A DNA stretch of 64,000 bases from Microvirga lupini (GTDB lineage Bacteria > Pseudomonadota > Alphaproteobacteria > Rhizobiales > Beijerinckiaceae). Numbering within the stretch: position 1 is the stretch's first letter; each line of letters begins with the position of its first letter. Shown piece after piece: positions 7,132-16,341 of this stretch. The notes beneath the pieces are model-generated. The model did no database searches and had not been told where the DNA came from. It saw only the letters and a list, made by a program, of their open reading frames with translations. A program made the translations under genes and the position numbers. The stretch covers positions 32,240 to 96,239 of the forward strand of contig KI912090.1 in the NCBI GenBank assembly GCA_000517005.1, read 5' to 3'.

Positions 7132-10100
7132 TTATTCGGCTGCCAGGGCCTGGCGATGGGGATGCTTCTCCTCCGCCCGGCCGGCCCGCACTGTCTCCTT
7201 CGAGATGAAGGTGTAGAACATCGGCACCACGAAGAGCGTGAAGATCGTGCCGATCGACATGCCCGCGGCGATCACGAGGCCCATGGAGAACCGAGCCGCG
7301 GCACCCGCGCCGCTGGCATAGAGCAGCGGCGCGACGCCGAGCACCATGGCGGCCGTGGTCATGAGGATCGGACGAAGGCGCACGCGCGCCGCCTCCTCGA
7401 TGGCCTCACGCTTGCTGACGCCGTGCTTCTCTTTCTGCTCGTTGGCGAACTCCACCATCAGGATGCCGTGCTTGGTGATCAGTCCCACGAGGGTGATCAA
7501 GCCGACCTGCGTGTAGATGTTCAGGGTCGCCAGACCGAGATTCAGGAAGATCATGGCGCCGAACATGGAGAGCGGCACCGACATCATGATGATGAACGGA
7601 TCGCGGAAGCTCTCGAACTGCGCCGCCAGCACCAGATAGATCACGATGACCGCCAAGCCGAAGGCGAGGAAGATCGAACTTCCTTCCTGGATCTCCAGGC
7701 GCGACTGGCCGGCATAATCCTCGTAGAAGCCCTGAGGCATGACCTCCTGCGCAACGGAGCGCAGCGTCGCCAAGCCCTCCGACGTGGTCACGCCCGGCAG
7801 CGGCAGCGCCGAGATCGTCGCCGAGTTGAGCTGGTTGAACTGCTCGATGACGGCAGGCGCCGCATCGGTCTTGATGGTCACCAGCGCGGAGAGCGGCACC
7901 ATGGATCCGTCGGAGGCCCGGACATAGTACTCGGCCAGGCGTTCCGGATTCAGACGATCCTCCTGCCGGACTTGGCTGACGACATCGTAGCTCCGGCTAT
8001 CGCGATCGAACTTTGAGATCGGCGCGCCGCCGACGAGAGCGCCGAGCGTGTTGCCGATCTCGGAGACCGGCACGCCGAGAGCGGCGGCACGGTCACGATC
8101 CACCGTGATACGGGCGCGCGGGGTCTCATAGGAGATGGAGTTCTGAACGACGATGAACTTGCCGGACTTCATCGCGCGCTGGCGAATCTGCTCGGCGACT
8201 TCATAGGCCTGGGACGAGTCGCCGATGGTGCGCAGCACATACTGGATCGGCAGACCGTCACCGCCGCCCGGCAGGGACGGTGGCGCGAAGGCGAAGGCCT
8301 GCACACCGGCATTCTGGTCCAGAAGGCTCTGGATCTCCTGCTTGGTCTGCTCGCCCTTCTTCTCACGCTCGCTCCACTCCTTCAGCTTGAAGCCGAAGAA
8401 GCCGCCGCCGCCGCCGTCGATGCCGACGATGAGGAAGCTGTCGTCGATCTCAGGGATCTTCTCGCCTGCATTCGTGAACTGCTTGGAGAAGGCCTGCGTG
8501 TATTCGGCGGTCGCGTATTTCGGCACGTTGAGGATGCCGAGATAGGCGCCCTGATCCTCTTCCGGCGCGAGCTCGGAGGAGGTCTTGGTGAACAGGAAGG
8601 CCGTGGTGCCGAGCAGGACGGCGACGATGACAAGAGTCACGCCGCGGTAATCCAGCGAGCCTTTCAGGCGCCTTGCATACCAGTTCTCGAGACCCGTGAA
8701 GGTGCGGTCCACGAAGGCGGCGAACCGCCCTTGGCCGCCATGCGACTTCAGCAGCTTCGACGACATCATCGGCGAGAGCGTCACGGCGACGATGCCCGAG
8801 ATGATCACCGCACCCGCAAGCGTGAAGGCGAACTCGCGGAAGAGCGAGCCCGTCAACCCTTGAGTGAAGCCGATCGGCGCATAGACCGCCGCCAGGGTGA
8901 TCGTCATGGACACGATGGGGACGAAGATCTCCTTCATGCCCACGATGGCCGCATCGACGGGCTTCAATCCCTCCTCGATGTGACGGTGGATGTTCTCCAG
9001 CACCACGATGGCGTCGTCGACCACGAGACCGATGGCGAGCACCATCGCCAGCAGGGTCAGGAGGTTGATCGAGTAGCCCAGCGCGTAGAGGAAGAAGCAC
9101 ACGCCGATGAGCGAGAGCGGAATCGTCACGATGGGGATCAGCACCGAGCGGAAGGAGCCCAGGAACAGCAGGATCACCACCACGACGATGAGCGCCGCTT
9201 CACCGATGGTCTTGAACACCTCCTCGATGGACGCCGAGATGAAGTTCGACGCATCATAGACGATCTCGACGCTCATGCCCTTCGGCAGGGTCGGAGCAAT
9301 CGAGTCGATGGCCTTCGTGACTTCGGCCGCGACAGTCAGCGGGTTGGCCGACGGCGTCGGCGTGATGCCGATGAAGGTGCCCTGGCTGCCGTTGAAGCTG
9401 ACGATGGTGTCGGTGCTCTCGGGGCCAAGCTCCACATCGGCCACGTCGCGCAGGCGCACGACCTGATCGCCGTTGGACCGGATCGGCAGCATGCCGAAGG
9501 TCTCGGGCGTCTGCAGGGTGGTCTGCATGTCGAGCCTGTAGGCCACGTACTCGCTCTGCGTCTTGCCGGGCGCGGCGAGGAAGTTGTTGGCATTGATCGC
9601 CTGGACGACATCGCCGGCCGTGACGCCGCGAGCGGCCAGGCGCACGGGGTCGAGCCACACGCGCATGGAGAAATCGCGCCCGCCGAGGATTTCGGCATTG
9701 CCGACGCCCTCGAGCGTCGCGAAGCGCGGCTGCACCACGCGCGTCAGGAATTCGGAGACCTGCTCCGGATTCATCTCCGTGCTGCCGAAGGTGATGTACA
9801 TGAGGGCGAAGCTCTGGCCCGTGCCCTTCATGATCACCGGATCTTCAGCCTCGGAGGGAAGCTGCGCACGAACCTGCTGCACCTTCGCGGTGACTTCGGT
9901 GAGCGCCGCGTTCGGATCGGTGTTCAGGCGCATGCGCACGGACACCGTGCTGACGCCGAGACGGCTCTGCGTCGTCACGTAGTCCACGCCTTCCGCGCTC
10001 GATACGGACTTGGCGATGGGCGTACTGATGAAGCCCTGGATCAGGTCGGCGCTGGCGCCCGTGTAGGTCGTCGTGATCGTGATCGTGGTTTCCTCGACCT

Positions 10101-10215
10101 CAGGATACTGACGCACCTGCAGGTTCATCAGACCCTGCGCACCGAGCAGCAGGATCAGGAGGCTCACCACCATCGACAGGACGGGGCGGCGGATGAAAAG
10201 TTCAGTGAAACTCAT
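7132..10215 (-). CDS. RND multidrug efflux permease (HAE1/AcrB family)
   Basis: This is the inner-membrane proton-driven pump of a tripartite multidrug efflux system, 1027 residues, the usual length. It opens with the canonical FIRRPVLSMVVSLLILLLG first helix. The fourth transmembrane helix has VVDDAIVVLENIHRH with the paired aspartates of the proton relay. Two large periplasmic loops and twelve membrane helices follow the family layout, with a second-half motif GLITKHGILMVEFANEQ. It follows the adaptor gene by nine bases and is co-transcribed. No TolC/OprM-type channel gene is nearby, so the outer channel must come from elsewhere. Substrates are not predictable. Confidence 0.95.
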   Translation of the reverse strand: MSFTELFIRRPVLSMVVSLLILLLGAQGLMNLQVRQYPEVEETTITITTTYTGASADLIQGFISTPIAKSVSSAEGVDYVTTQSRLGVSTVSVRMRLNTDPNAALTEVTAKVQQVRAQLPSEAEDPVIMKGTGQSFALMYITFGSTEMNPEQVSEFLTRVVQPRFATLEGVGNAEILGGRDFSMRVWLDPVRLAARGVTAGDVVQAINANNFLAAPGKTQSEYVAYRLDMQTTLQTPETFGMLPIRSNGDQVVRLRDVADVELGPESTDTIVSFNGSQGTFIGITPTPSANPLTVAAEVTKAIDSIAPTLPKGMSVEIVYDASNFISASIEEVFKTIGEAALIVVVVILLFLGSFRSVLIPIVTIPLSLIGVCFFLYALGYSINLLTLLAMVLAIGLVVDDAIVVLENIHRHIEEGLKPVDAAIVGMKEIFVPIVSMTITLAAVYAPIGFTQGLTGSLFREFAFTLAGAVIISGIVAVTLSPMMSSKLLKSHGGQGRFAAFVDRTFTGLENWYARRLKGSLDYRGVTLVIVAVLLGTTAFLFTKTSSELAPEEDQGAYLGILNVPKYATAEYTQAFSKQFTNAGEKIPEIDDSFLIVGIDGGGGGFFGFKLKEWSEREKKGEQTKQEIQSLLDQNAGVQAFAFAPPSLPGGGDGLPIQYVLRTIGDSSQAYEVAEQIRQRAMKSGKFIVVQNSISYETPRARITVDRDRAAALGVPVSEIGNTLGALVGGAPISKFDRDSRSYDVVSQVRQEDRLNPERLAEYYVRASDGSMVPLSALVTIKTDAAPAVIEQFNQLNSATISALPLPGVTTSEGLATLRSVAQEVMPQGFYEDYAGQSRLEIQEGSSIFLAFGLAVIVIYLVLAAQFESFRDPFIIMMSVPLSMFGAMIFLNLGLATLNIYTQVGLITLVGLITKHGILMVEFANEQKEKHGVSKREAIEEAARVRLRPILMTTAAMVLGVAPLLYASGAGAAARFSMGLVIAAGMSIGTIFTLFVVPMFYTFISKETVRAGRAEEKHPHRQALAAE

Positions 10216-10224
10216 GGCTTATGC

Positions 10225-11358
10225 CTATTGCCCACTCGCAAGCTTCGACGCGTCGAGCTTCGTCACATCAATGGAGTTGTCGATTTTGACGACCGCGCCG
10301 GACTGCAGCTTGTTCTGTCCCGAGGCAACCACCTGCTGACCTGCGTTCAGGCCGGAGACGATCTCGAGAGCGCCGCCGCGACGACGACCGGTCTTCACGA
10401 AGACCTGCTTGGCGATCTGGACCGTGTTGCCGTCCCGCTGCTCCTCGTCGATCGTGTAGACGTAATCGCCGTAGAGGCTGGCGATAACGGCCGTCTGCGG
10501 CACGGTCATGACATTGGGCTGCTCCGGCAGGATCACCTCCACGTGGAGGAACTGACCCGGGAGAATGGCTCCGTCCTTGTTGTCCTCGACAAGAGCCTGG
10601 ACCGAGACGAGCCGGGTCTTGGGATCGACGCGCGGATCCTTGCCGATGACGCGGCCCTTGAACGGAAGATTGCCTTCGGTGGTGCCGAGGTGGATCTCCT
10701 GACCGAGCTTGACCTCGGCGGCCCGCTGCTCCGGAACCGTGAAGTCGACCTTCATCGAAGACAGATCCTGGAAGCTCGCAATGACCGTTCCGGGCTGCAG
10801 GTACTGCCCGACATCGACCCGCGGAATGCCGATCACGCCCGAGAAGGGGGCCTTCAGAGCCTTCTGCTCGATCGTCGCCTGCAAGCGTGCGAGGCGCGAG
10901 CGTGCCGCAGCGAGCAACGCGCTGGCCTGATCGAGATTGGCCTCCGTGCCGTAGCCGCGGGTCGACAGGGTCTTGGCGCGCTCGAAGCTGCTCTCGGCCG
11001 TCTTTACGTTCGCCTGGACGTCCTGGATGTCGGCGCGCTCGACCGAATCGTCGAGCTGGACGAGAACCTCGCCCTGGCGGACGTTCTGGTTCGCCTTGAA
11101 CTTGATCTCGCTGACGATGCCTGCCGTCTCGAAGGCCAGTTCGACGCCGTTGGCGGCCTTGGCCGTACCGATGGCGCTGATACTCGGCGTCCAGGTCTTC
11201 GCCTCGACCTTGGCAGCCGAAATCGTCTGCGGCGGCGGCTGCATGTTGGCGAAGAACTGGGTGATCATCTTGTCGCGGAAAAAGTTGAACCAGACCAACC
11301 CGGCGCAAAGTCCGATTGCAAGAATAAAGACAAGAACAACTACAATGCGCCGTTTCAT
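10225..11358 (-). CDS. RND efflux periplasmic adaptor subunit (MFP/HlyD family)
   Basis: This 377-residue membrane-fusion protein links the RND pump to an outer-membrane channel. It begins with a basic start (MKRR) and a single hydrophobic segment (residues 5-25), serving as membrane anchor or uncleaved signal. Next come the split lipoyl half-motifs around a coiled-coil hairpin (residues about 95-165, ending KAPFSGVIGIPRVDVGQYL) and then the beta-barrel and membrane-proximal domains. It is the promoter-proximal gene of a two-gene operon and is transcribed divergently from the TetR gene, with a TetR-type operator in its promoter. Confidence 0.93.
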   Translation of the reverse strand: MKRRIVVVLVFILAIGLCAGLVWFNFFRDKMITQFFANMQPPPQTISAAKVEAKTWTPSISAIGTAKAANGVELAFETAGIVSEIKFKANQNVRQGEVLVQLDDSVERADIQDVQANVKTAESSFERAKTLSTRGYGTEANLDQASALLAAARSRLARLQATIEQKALKAPFSGVIGIPRVDVGQYLQPGTVIASFQDLSSMKVDFTVPEQRAAEVKLGQEIHLGTTEGNLPFKGRVIGKDPRVDPKTRLVSVQALVEDNKDGAILPGQFLHVEVILPEQPNVMTVPQTAVIASLYGDYVYTIDEEQRDGNTVQIAKQVFVKTGRRRGGALEIVSGLNAGQQVVASGQNKLQSGAVVKIDNSIDVTKLDASKLASGQ

Positions 11359-11463
11359 AGGCTTTTTCCGAGAGTTAGGGCTTATGGAATAAGCCCTGTA
11401 CGACTATGGTGGGTGCGGCAATAGCGTAACTTTACCTTGACGCCAAGGCCATGAGAGGGAATT

Positions 11464-11492
11464 TATATACCGTCTGGACGGTTTAGTTGCAA
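11464..11492 (-). promoter_or_regulatory. RND operon promoter with embedded TetR operator
   Basis: On the minus strand TTGCAA (11487-11492) and TATATA (11464-11469) are separated by exactly 17 bases. Nearly all of the spacer is the inverted repeat ACCGTC-TG-GACGGT (11469-11482). Repressor binding here would exclude RNA polymerase. The site is about 40 bases upstream of the tetR start, so it may also autoregulate tetR. Confidence 0.75.
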
Positions 11493-11522
11493 GTGCGGCG
11501 ACGCACGAGACAAGAGTTGTAG

Positions 11523-12095
11523 ATGCTGTTTCCCTGTACCAGAGGTCGCAAAAGTTCCCGAGAAAAAATTCTTGATGCGGCTGCAGAACTCGTCGGCGAG
11601 ATCGGCGCCGGACGGCTCACGCTGGACGCTGTTGCCGATAGGGCCGGGCTCAGCAAGGGCGGGCTTCTCTACAATTTCCCGACCAAGGACGCGCTGCTTC
11701 AGGCCATGATCCAGCGCATGATCGACCAAGTGGCCTCCGAGAAGGAGGCCTTACGGGAAAGGGCCGGTCCAGGGCGCAATCTCGAAGCCCGGGTCGTCAC
11801 GAAAACCCTGCTCAATTTCTGCTGCGGCGGGAAAATGCAGGACATGGCCACCGGCATGATGGTGGCCACAGCCGAGAACCCGGGTCTCCTCGACCCGGTC
11901 CGTCAGGTGATCAGCACCACTCTGGAGCAGTTGAAGGCAAACTCTGACGATTTGGATTCCGCCCTGCTGGCATGGCTTGCCACGGAAGGGCTCAGCAGTC
12001 TCGAGATGCACAAGCTCAGCCCGTTCTCGGACGAGGACCGCGATCGGATTGTGCAGGCGATTGACCGGCTCGTGACCAAAGGCATTGCCGAGTAG
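11523..12095 (+). CDS. TetR family transcriptional repressor of the RND operon
   Basis: This 190-residue regulator has the TetR DNA-binding region at residues 10-55: SREKILDAAAELVGEIG, then GRLTLDAVADRAGLSKG and LLYNFPTKDALLQAM, the standard helix-turn-helix and following tyrosine helix. The C-terminal ligand domain is unlike any subfamily I can name, but includes a cysteine pair (FCCGGKMQDMATG). It is divergent from the efflux operon, with a palindromic operator between them, the classical arrangement of a local drug-responsive repressor. It ends 11 bases before the convergent CoA-transferase gene. The ATG at 11523 fits the domain start. Confidence 0.9.
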   Translation: MLFPCTRGRKSSREKILDAAAELVGEIGAGRLTLDAVADRAGLSKGGLLYNFPTKDALLQAMIQRMIDQVASEKEALRERAGPGRNLEARVVTKTLLNFCCGGKMQDMATGMMVATAENPGLLDPVRQVISTTLEQLKANSDDLDSALLAWLATEGLSSLEMHKLSPFSDEDRDRIVQAIDRLVTKGIAE

Positions 12096-12106
12096 GTGTC
12101 CCCACC

Positions 12107-13279
12107 TCAGGCGATCCAGGCCGGATCGCTCAAGACTTCGTCCGTATGCTCGCCGAGACGCGGCGAAGGCCGGTCGGCCGCCATCGGCTGCCCATCCATC
12201 ACGATGGGCGAACGGACGGACGGGATCGCTCCGCCTTTGGCCGCCTGGGAGGATAGATCGATCCTCATGCCGCGGGCGACGACCTGCGGATCGGCGAAAA
12301 CATCCGCCACCGTGTTGATGGGACCGGCCGGAACACCCTGCCCTTCCAGAGCCGACAGGAGGTCCTCGCGGGTGAAGTTCAGCGTCCGTTCGGTCAGCAG
12401 GGGGATGAGCTCGGCCCGATGGCCGACACGGCCGGCATTGGTTCGGAAGCGCTCGTCGCTGGCCAGTTCGGGTCGTCCCAGCACGGAAACGAAGCGGGAG
12501 AACTGCCCATCATTGCCCACTGCCACGATCACATGGCCGTCCGCCACCGGAAACACCTGGTAGGGCACGATGTTGGGATGGGCATTGCCCATGCGACGCG
12601 GCGACTTGCCGGATGCCAGATAGTTCATGGCCTGGTTGGCCAGCACGCTCGTCTGCACATCGAGGAGCGCCATGTCGAGATGAGCCCCTTCTCCGGTCTG
12701 ATCGCGGCGGCGAAGGGCGGCGAGGATGCCGACGACGGAATAGACGCCTGTGAAGATGTCCACATAGGCCACGCCGATCTTCTGCGGCTCCCCGTCCGGG
12801 TCACCCGTCAGATCCATGATCCCGCCGAGGCCCTGGATCATGAAATCGTAGCCGGCGCGGGAGGCATAGGGACCGTTCTGTCCGAAGCCCGTGATCGAGC
12901 AATAGACGAGGCGCGGATTGACCTGTTTCAGGCTCTCGTAGTCGAGGCCGTATTTCTTCAGCCCCCCGACCTTGAAGTTCTCGATCACCACGTCCGCCTG
13001 GGCAGCGAGCCTGCGGACGAGCTCCTGCCCTTCGGGCGATTCGAAATCGACCGCAATGGAGCGCTTGCCGCGATTGCAGGAATGGAAATAGGCGGCCGAG
13101 AGGTGGTCGCCCTCCGCGCCCTCGATGAAGGGCGGACCCCAGCCACGGGTGTCGTCGCCGGCACCGGGCCGCTCCACCTTCACCACATCGGCACCGAGAT
13201 CGGCGAGAAGCTGGCCGACCCAGGGGCCCGCGAGAATGCGCGCGAGTTCGAGGACTTTGAGGCCTTCGAAGGGTTTCAT
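12107..13279 (-). CDS. CaiB/BaiF family CoA-transferase (glutarate CoA-transferase candidate)
   Basis: This is a 390-residue class III CoA-transferase that moves CoA between carboxylates. The N-terminus (FEGLKVLELARILAGPW) and the motifs VERPGAGDDTR, CNRGKRSIAVD and GFGQNGPYASRAGYD are diagnostic. The catalytic aspartate is expected in AYVDIFTGVYS (around residue 170). It is the third gene after glutaryl-CoA dehydrogenase; the same pairing (gcdH with a CaiB-type transferase and a LysR gene) is known from Pseudomonas glutarate catabolism, and the human counterpart SUGCT activates glutarate. Activation of glutarate from succinyl-CoA is thus the likely role. The open frame extends far upstream over the next gene, but ATG 13279 begins the conserved domain. 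Confidence 0.88.
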   Translation of the reverse strand: MKPFEGLKVLELARILAGPWVGQLLADLGADVVKVERPGAGDDTRGWGPPFIEGAEGDHLSAAYFHSCNRGKRSIAVDFESPEGQELVRRLAAQADVVIENFKVGGLKKYGLDYESLKQVNPRLVYCSITGFGQNGPYASRAGYDFMIQGLGGIMDLTGDPDGEPQKIGVAYVDIFTGVYSVVGILAALRRRDQTGEGAHLDMALLDVQTSVLANQAMNYLASGKSPRRMGNAHPNIVPYQVFPVADGHVIVAVGNDGQFSRFVSVLGRPELASDERFRTNAGRVGHRAELIPLLTERTLNFTREDLLSALEGQGVPAGPINTVADVFADPQVVARGMRIDLSSQAAKGGAIPSVRSPIVMDGQPMAADRPSPRLGEHTDEVLSDPAWIA

Positions 13280-13284
13280 TCCGG

Positions 13285-14091
13285 TCAATCCATCACGGCA
13301 TCGAGGCCGCGCTTCAATCCGATGAAGGACGGAACGCGGCGGGCTGCCAGCAGCGTGCCGGCGACATAAGGAGCGGCCGAGGAGCCCGCGTCGTGGCGGA
13401 TCACGAGACGCTCGTTGTCCGCGCCGAACACGGCCTCGCAGGACAGGACGAAGGACGGCATGCGCAGGGAATGAACCTGCACCGGCTCTCGCGCGCCGAG
13501 GGAGCCCCCGCGCGTTTCGGGCACCCCGGTCAGCTCGCCGACCGGCTTCGACGTCGCGGGCTGGCGGACCTCGCTGAGAAGCTCGGCCAGCTCGCGGGCC
13601 GTGCCTGAGGGCGTATCGGGCTTCTTGGCGGAGGCGTAGTCGATGACCTCCACATCCGGAACGTAGCGAGCCGCTTCCAAGGCGAAGCGGCGCAGCAGCG
13701 TCGCCGTGATCGAGAAATTGCCGGCCGCAAACACGCCGCGCTCGGCCTTGAGCGCATGGCGATCGATCTCCGCATAATCTTCGGCGGAGAGCCCGGACGT
13801 GCCGATGACCACATGCCGGCCCTGTGCCAGCGCGGCGAGGGCATGCGGCTTGACGGCGCCGGGCTTGGTGTAGTCGATCACCACATCGGACGGCACCTGC
13901 AGGGCTTCCTCCAGCGTGGCGCTGACCGGAACTCCGAGGAGGGAGAGCCCCGCGGCCTCGCCCGCATCCTGGCCCGCCGCGCTGCGGCTGACCGCGCCCG
14001 CGAGCACGAGATCGTCCGAGGCGGCGATCGCCGCTACGAGAGCCCGGCCGACCCAGCCGGTCGAGCCCGCCAAGGTGATCCGAATTGACAT
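13285..14091 (-). CDS. DapB-like dihydrodipicolinate reductase family protein, catalytic His replaced
   Basis: This 268-residue protein follows the DapB layout: an N-terminal dinucleotide fold (ITLAGSTGWVGRALVAA), VIDYTKPGAV and VIGTSGLSAED, then the substrate loop with PSGTA. In E. coli DapB the loop reads EAHHRHKVDAPSGTA; here it is DYASAKKPDTPSGTA. The proposed acid histidine and its neighbour are thus Ala and Ser, while the catalytic-lysine position is kept. It sits between the glutaryl-CoA dehydrogenase and CoA-transferase genes (gaps of 17 and 5 bases), not with lysine biosynthesis. It is probably a reductase with a different substrate; a normal DapB should exist elsewhere in the genome. 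Automatic annotation as dapB would be misleading. Confidence 0.75.
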   Translation of the reverse strand: MSIRITLAGSTGWVGRALVAAIAASDDLVLAGAVSRSAAGQDAGEAAGLSLLGVPVSATLEEALQVPSDVVIDYTKPGAVKPHALAALAQGRHVVIGTSGLSAEDYAEIDRHALKAERGVFAAGNFSITATLLRRFALEAARYVPDVEVIDYASAKKPDTPSGTARELAELLSEVRQPATSKPVGELTGVPETRGGSLGAREPVQVHSLRMPSFVLSCEAVFGADNERLVIRHDAGSSAAPYVAGTLLAARRVPSFIGLKRGLDAVMD

Positions 14092-14108
14092 GAGCTACCA
14101 GCCTTCTC

Positions 14109-15305
14109 TCAGAAGAATGCCTGCAGGCCCGTCTGCGCGCGGCCCAGGATAAGGGCGTGCACATCGTGCGTGCCCTCATAGGTGTTCACGGTTTCCAGGT
14201 TCTGCGCATGGCGCATGACATGATATTCCTCTTGGATACCATTTCCGCCATGCATGTCGCGGGCCTGCCGGGCGATATCGAGCGCCTTGCCGCAATTGTT
14301 GCGCTTGACCAGCGAGATCATCTCCGGCGCCACGCGGCCCTCGTCGAAGAGACGGCCGACCCGAAGCGAAGCGTGCAGGCCGAGCGTGATCTCGGTCATC
14401 ATGTCGGCGAGCTTCTTCTGCACGAGTTGGGTCGCGGCGAGCGGGCGGTCGAACTGCTTGCGGTCGAGCGTGTATTGGCGCGCCCGGTGCCAGCAATCCT
14501 CCGCAGCCCCCATGGAGCCCCAGGAGATGCCGTAGCGGGCCCGGTTGAGGCAGCCGAACGGGCCCTTCAGGCCCGACACGTTGGGAAGCAGCGCCTCCTC
14601 GCCCACCTCGACGCCGTCCATGACGATCTCGCCGGTGATGGAGGCGCGTAAGCTGAGCTTGCCGCCGATCTTGGGCGCCGAGAGACCCTTCATGCCCTTC
14701 TCCAGCACGAAGCCGCGGATCTGGTTGTCATGGGCCTCGGACTTGGCCCAGACCACGAAGACGTCCGCGATGGGGGAGTTGGAGATCCACATCTTGGAGC
14801 CGGTGAGGCGATAGCCGCCATCAATCTTCACGGCGCGGGTCTTCATGCCGGCCGGATCGGAGCCCGCATCCGGCTCGGTCAGGCCGAAGCAGCCGACGAA
14901 CTCGCCCGAGGCGAGCTTGGGCAGGTATTTCCGGCGCTGTTCCTCCGAGCCATAGGCATAGATCGGATACATGACGAGGGAGGACTGTACGCTCATCATG
15001 GACCGGTAGCCGGAATCGACCCGCTCCACCTCCCGTGCCACGAGGCCGTAGGCGACGTAGGAAGCGCCTGCACAGCCATATTCTTCCGGCAGGGTCACGC
15101 CCAGAAGGCCCAGCTCGCCCATCTCGTTGAAGATGGCGCGGTCGGTCTTCTCCTCCCGATAGGCTTCGATCACGCGGGGCAGGAGCTTGTCCTGGGCATA
15201 GGCGCGGGCCGTGTCGCGGATCATGCGCTCGTCATCGGTGAGAAGATCGTCGAGGAGGAGCGGGTCATCCCATTTGAACTTCGCATATTCCTGAGCACCG
15301 GCCAT
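14109..15305 (-). CDS. gcdH: Glutaryl-CoA dehydrogenase
   Basis: This FAD-dependent enzyme oxidises and decarboxylates glutaryl-CoA to crotonyl-CoA in lysine, tryptophan and glutarate breakdown. The 398-residue chain (from ATG 15305) matches human GCDH in signature stretches: [40 protein letters not shown] and [15 protein letters not shown]. The catalytic glutamate lies in [17 protein letters not shown] near the C-terminus. It is the first gene of a three-gene operon and is divergent from a LysR gene. ATG 15314 is an alternative start three codons upstream. Confidence 0.95.
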   Translation of the reverse strand: MAGAQEYAKFKWDDPLLLDDLLTDDERMIRDTARAYAQDKLLPRVIEAYREEKTDRAIFNEMGELGLLGVTLPEEYGCAGASYVAYGLVAREVERVDSGYRSMMSVQSSLVMYPIYAYGSEEQRRKYLPKLASGEFVGCFGLTEPDAGSDPAGMKTRAVKIDGGYRLTGSKMWISNSPIADVFVVWAKSEAHDNQIRGFVLEKGMKGLSAPKIGGKLSLRASITGEIVMDGVEVGEEALLPNVSGLKGPFGCLNRARYGISWGSMGAAEDCWHRARQYTLDRKQFDRPLAATQLVQKKLADMMTEITLGLHASLRVGRLFDEGRVAPEMISLVKRNNCGKALDIARQARDMHGGNGIQEEYHVMRHAQNLETVNTYEGTHDVHALILGRAQTGLQAFF

Positions 15306-15438
15306 GACGATCATCCTTCCCGAAAGAGTGTGCGGTCAGCCGCTCAGGCTAACCAAAGCTATGAAATTGAGCGGCAAAATCGCGCTGGACAGGGGAAATG
15401 TAAATCGACATCTTCGCAGCAGGTTATTCTCAAATGGA

Positions 15439-16341
15439 ATGAACGTGTTTCGTCGCGGCTTTCTGCCCAATGTGGGCAATCTCCTGGCCTTCGAGGCCAC
15501 AGCCCGTCATGGCAGCGTGTCGAGAGCCGCCGAGGAATTGAACCTGACCCAGAGCGCCGTGTCGCGGCAGATCCAGCAGCTCGAGGAATCCCTCGGTGTC
15601 TCCCTGTTCAGTCGCTCCCGGCAGCGGGTCGTGCTCACCGATGTGGGGCGCATGTATGCCTCCCAGGTGCGCAGCACCCTGTCCGAACTCTCGGATGCCA
15701 CCCATCAGGCCATTGCGCTCTCCGGCACGAGCGGGGTCCTGAACCTCGCCACCCTGCCGACCTTCGGCACCCGCTGGCTCATTCCGCGCATTCCCGACTT
15801 CTTCGCCCGGCACCCCGGCGCAACGGTCAATTTCGGTGTACGCCTCGTACCCTTCGACTTTGCAACTGATCCTTTCGACGCAGCCATCCATTTCGGCGAG
15901 CCGCATTGGCCGGGCGCAGTCTGCGAACTCTTACGAACCGAGGAGGTCGTGCCTGTCTGCAGCCCGGCCTATCGGGAGCGGGAGAAGCTTCACTCTCCAC
16001 AGGATCTCACTCGCGCCACCCTGCTGCAGCAAAGCACCCGCCCGACGGCCTGGGCGGAGTGGTTCGCCAGCGTCGGCGTGGCGGTCGGCAATCCGCTGCG
16101 CGGCCCGCGCTTCGAGCAATTCGCCATGGTGGCCCAGGCGGCGGCGGCGGGCCTGGGCGCCGCGCTCATTCCGCATTTCCTGATCGCCGACGAGCTGGCT
16201 TCGGGTCGTCTTGAGATTCTGTTTCCCAACACTCTCGTCAGCGGCGGCGCCTATTACCTCGTCTATCCCGAGCACAAGGCGGAGACGCCGCTGCTGCGCT
16301 CCTTCCGCGACTGGATCCTGGACGAAATTCGTCAGGGATAG
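15439..16341 (+). CDS. LysR family regulator (GcvA-like; probable regulator of the gcdH operon)
   Basis: This 300-residue LysR-type activator has an N-terminal winged helix at residues 8-66 (LLAFEATARHGSVSRAAEEL, then LNLTQSAVSRQIQQLEESLG) and a periplasmic-binding-like effector domain. FDAAIHFGEPHWPG and GPRFEQFAMVAQAA are typical of the GcvA subgroup. It is transcribed away from gcdH, with 133 bases between, the usual layout for regulating its neighbour; Pseudomonas gcdR is a functional parallel. ATG 15439 is chosen because homology begins there; an in-frame start at 15304 would overlap gcdH. Its 3' end overlaps the convergent transporter remnant by 10 bases. Confidence 0.87.
   Translation: MNVFRRGFLPNVGNLLAFEATARHGSVSRAAEELNLTQSAVSRQIQQLEESLGVSLFSRSRQRVVLTDVGRMYASQVRSTLSELSDATHQAIALSGTSGVLNLATLPTFGTRWLIPRIPDFFARHPGATVNFGVRLVPFDFATDPFDAAIHFGEPHWPGAVCELLRTEEVVPVCSPAYREREKLHSPQDLTRATLLQQSTRPTAWAEWFASVGVAVGNPLRGPRFEQFAMVAQAAAAGLGAALIPHFLIADELASGRLEILFPNTLVSGGAYYLVYPEHKAETPLLRSFRDWILDEIRQG

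Noticed and set aside
8731..11424. 897-codon open frame on the plus strand
   Set aside because: It lies antisense to the RND pump and adaptor genes; its composition (His/Arg/Asp/Gln-rich, no domains) is that of a GC-rich shadow frame.
13285..14091. Call as canonical lysine-biosynthetic dapB
   Set aside because: The catalytic histidine pair is missing and the operon is catabolic.
13280..14179. 300-codon upstream extension of the CaiB frame
   Set aside because: It overlaps the DapB-like gene in another frame; the CoA-transferase domain starts at 13279.
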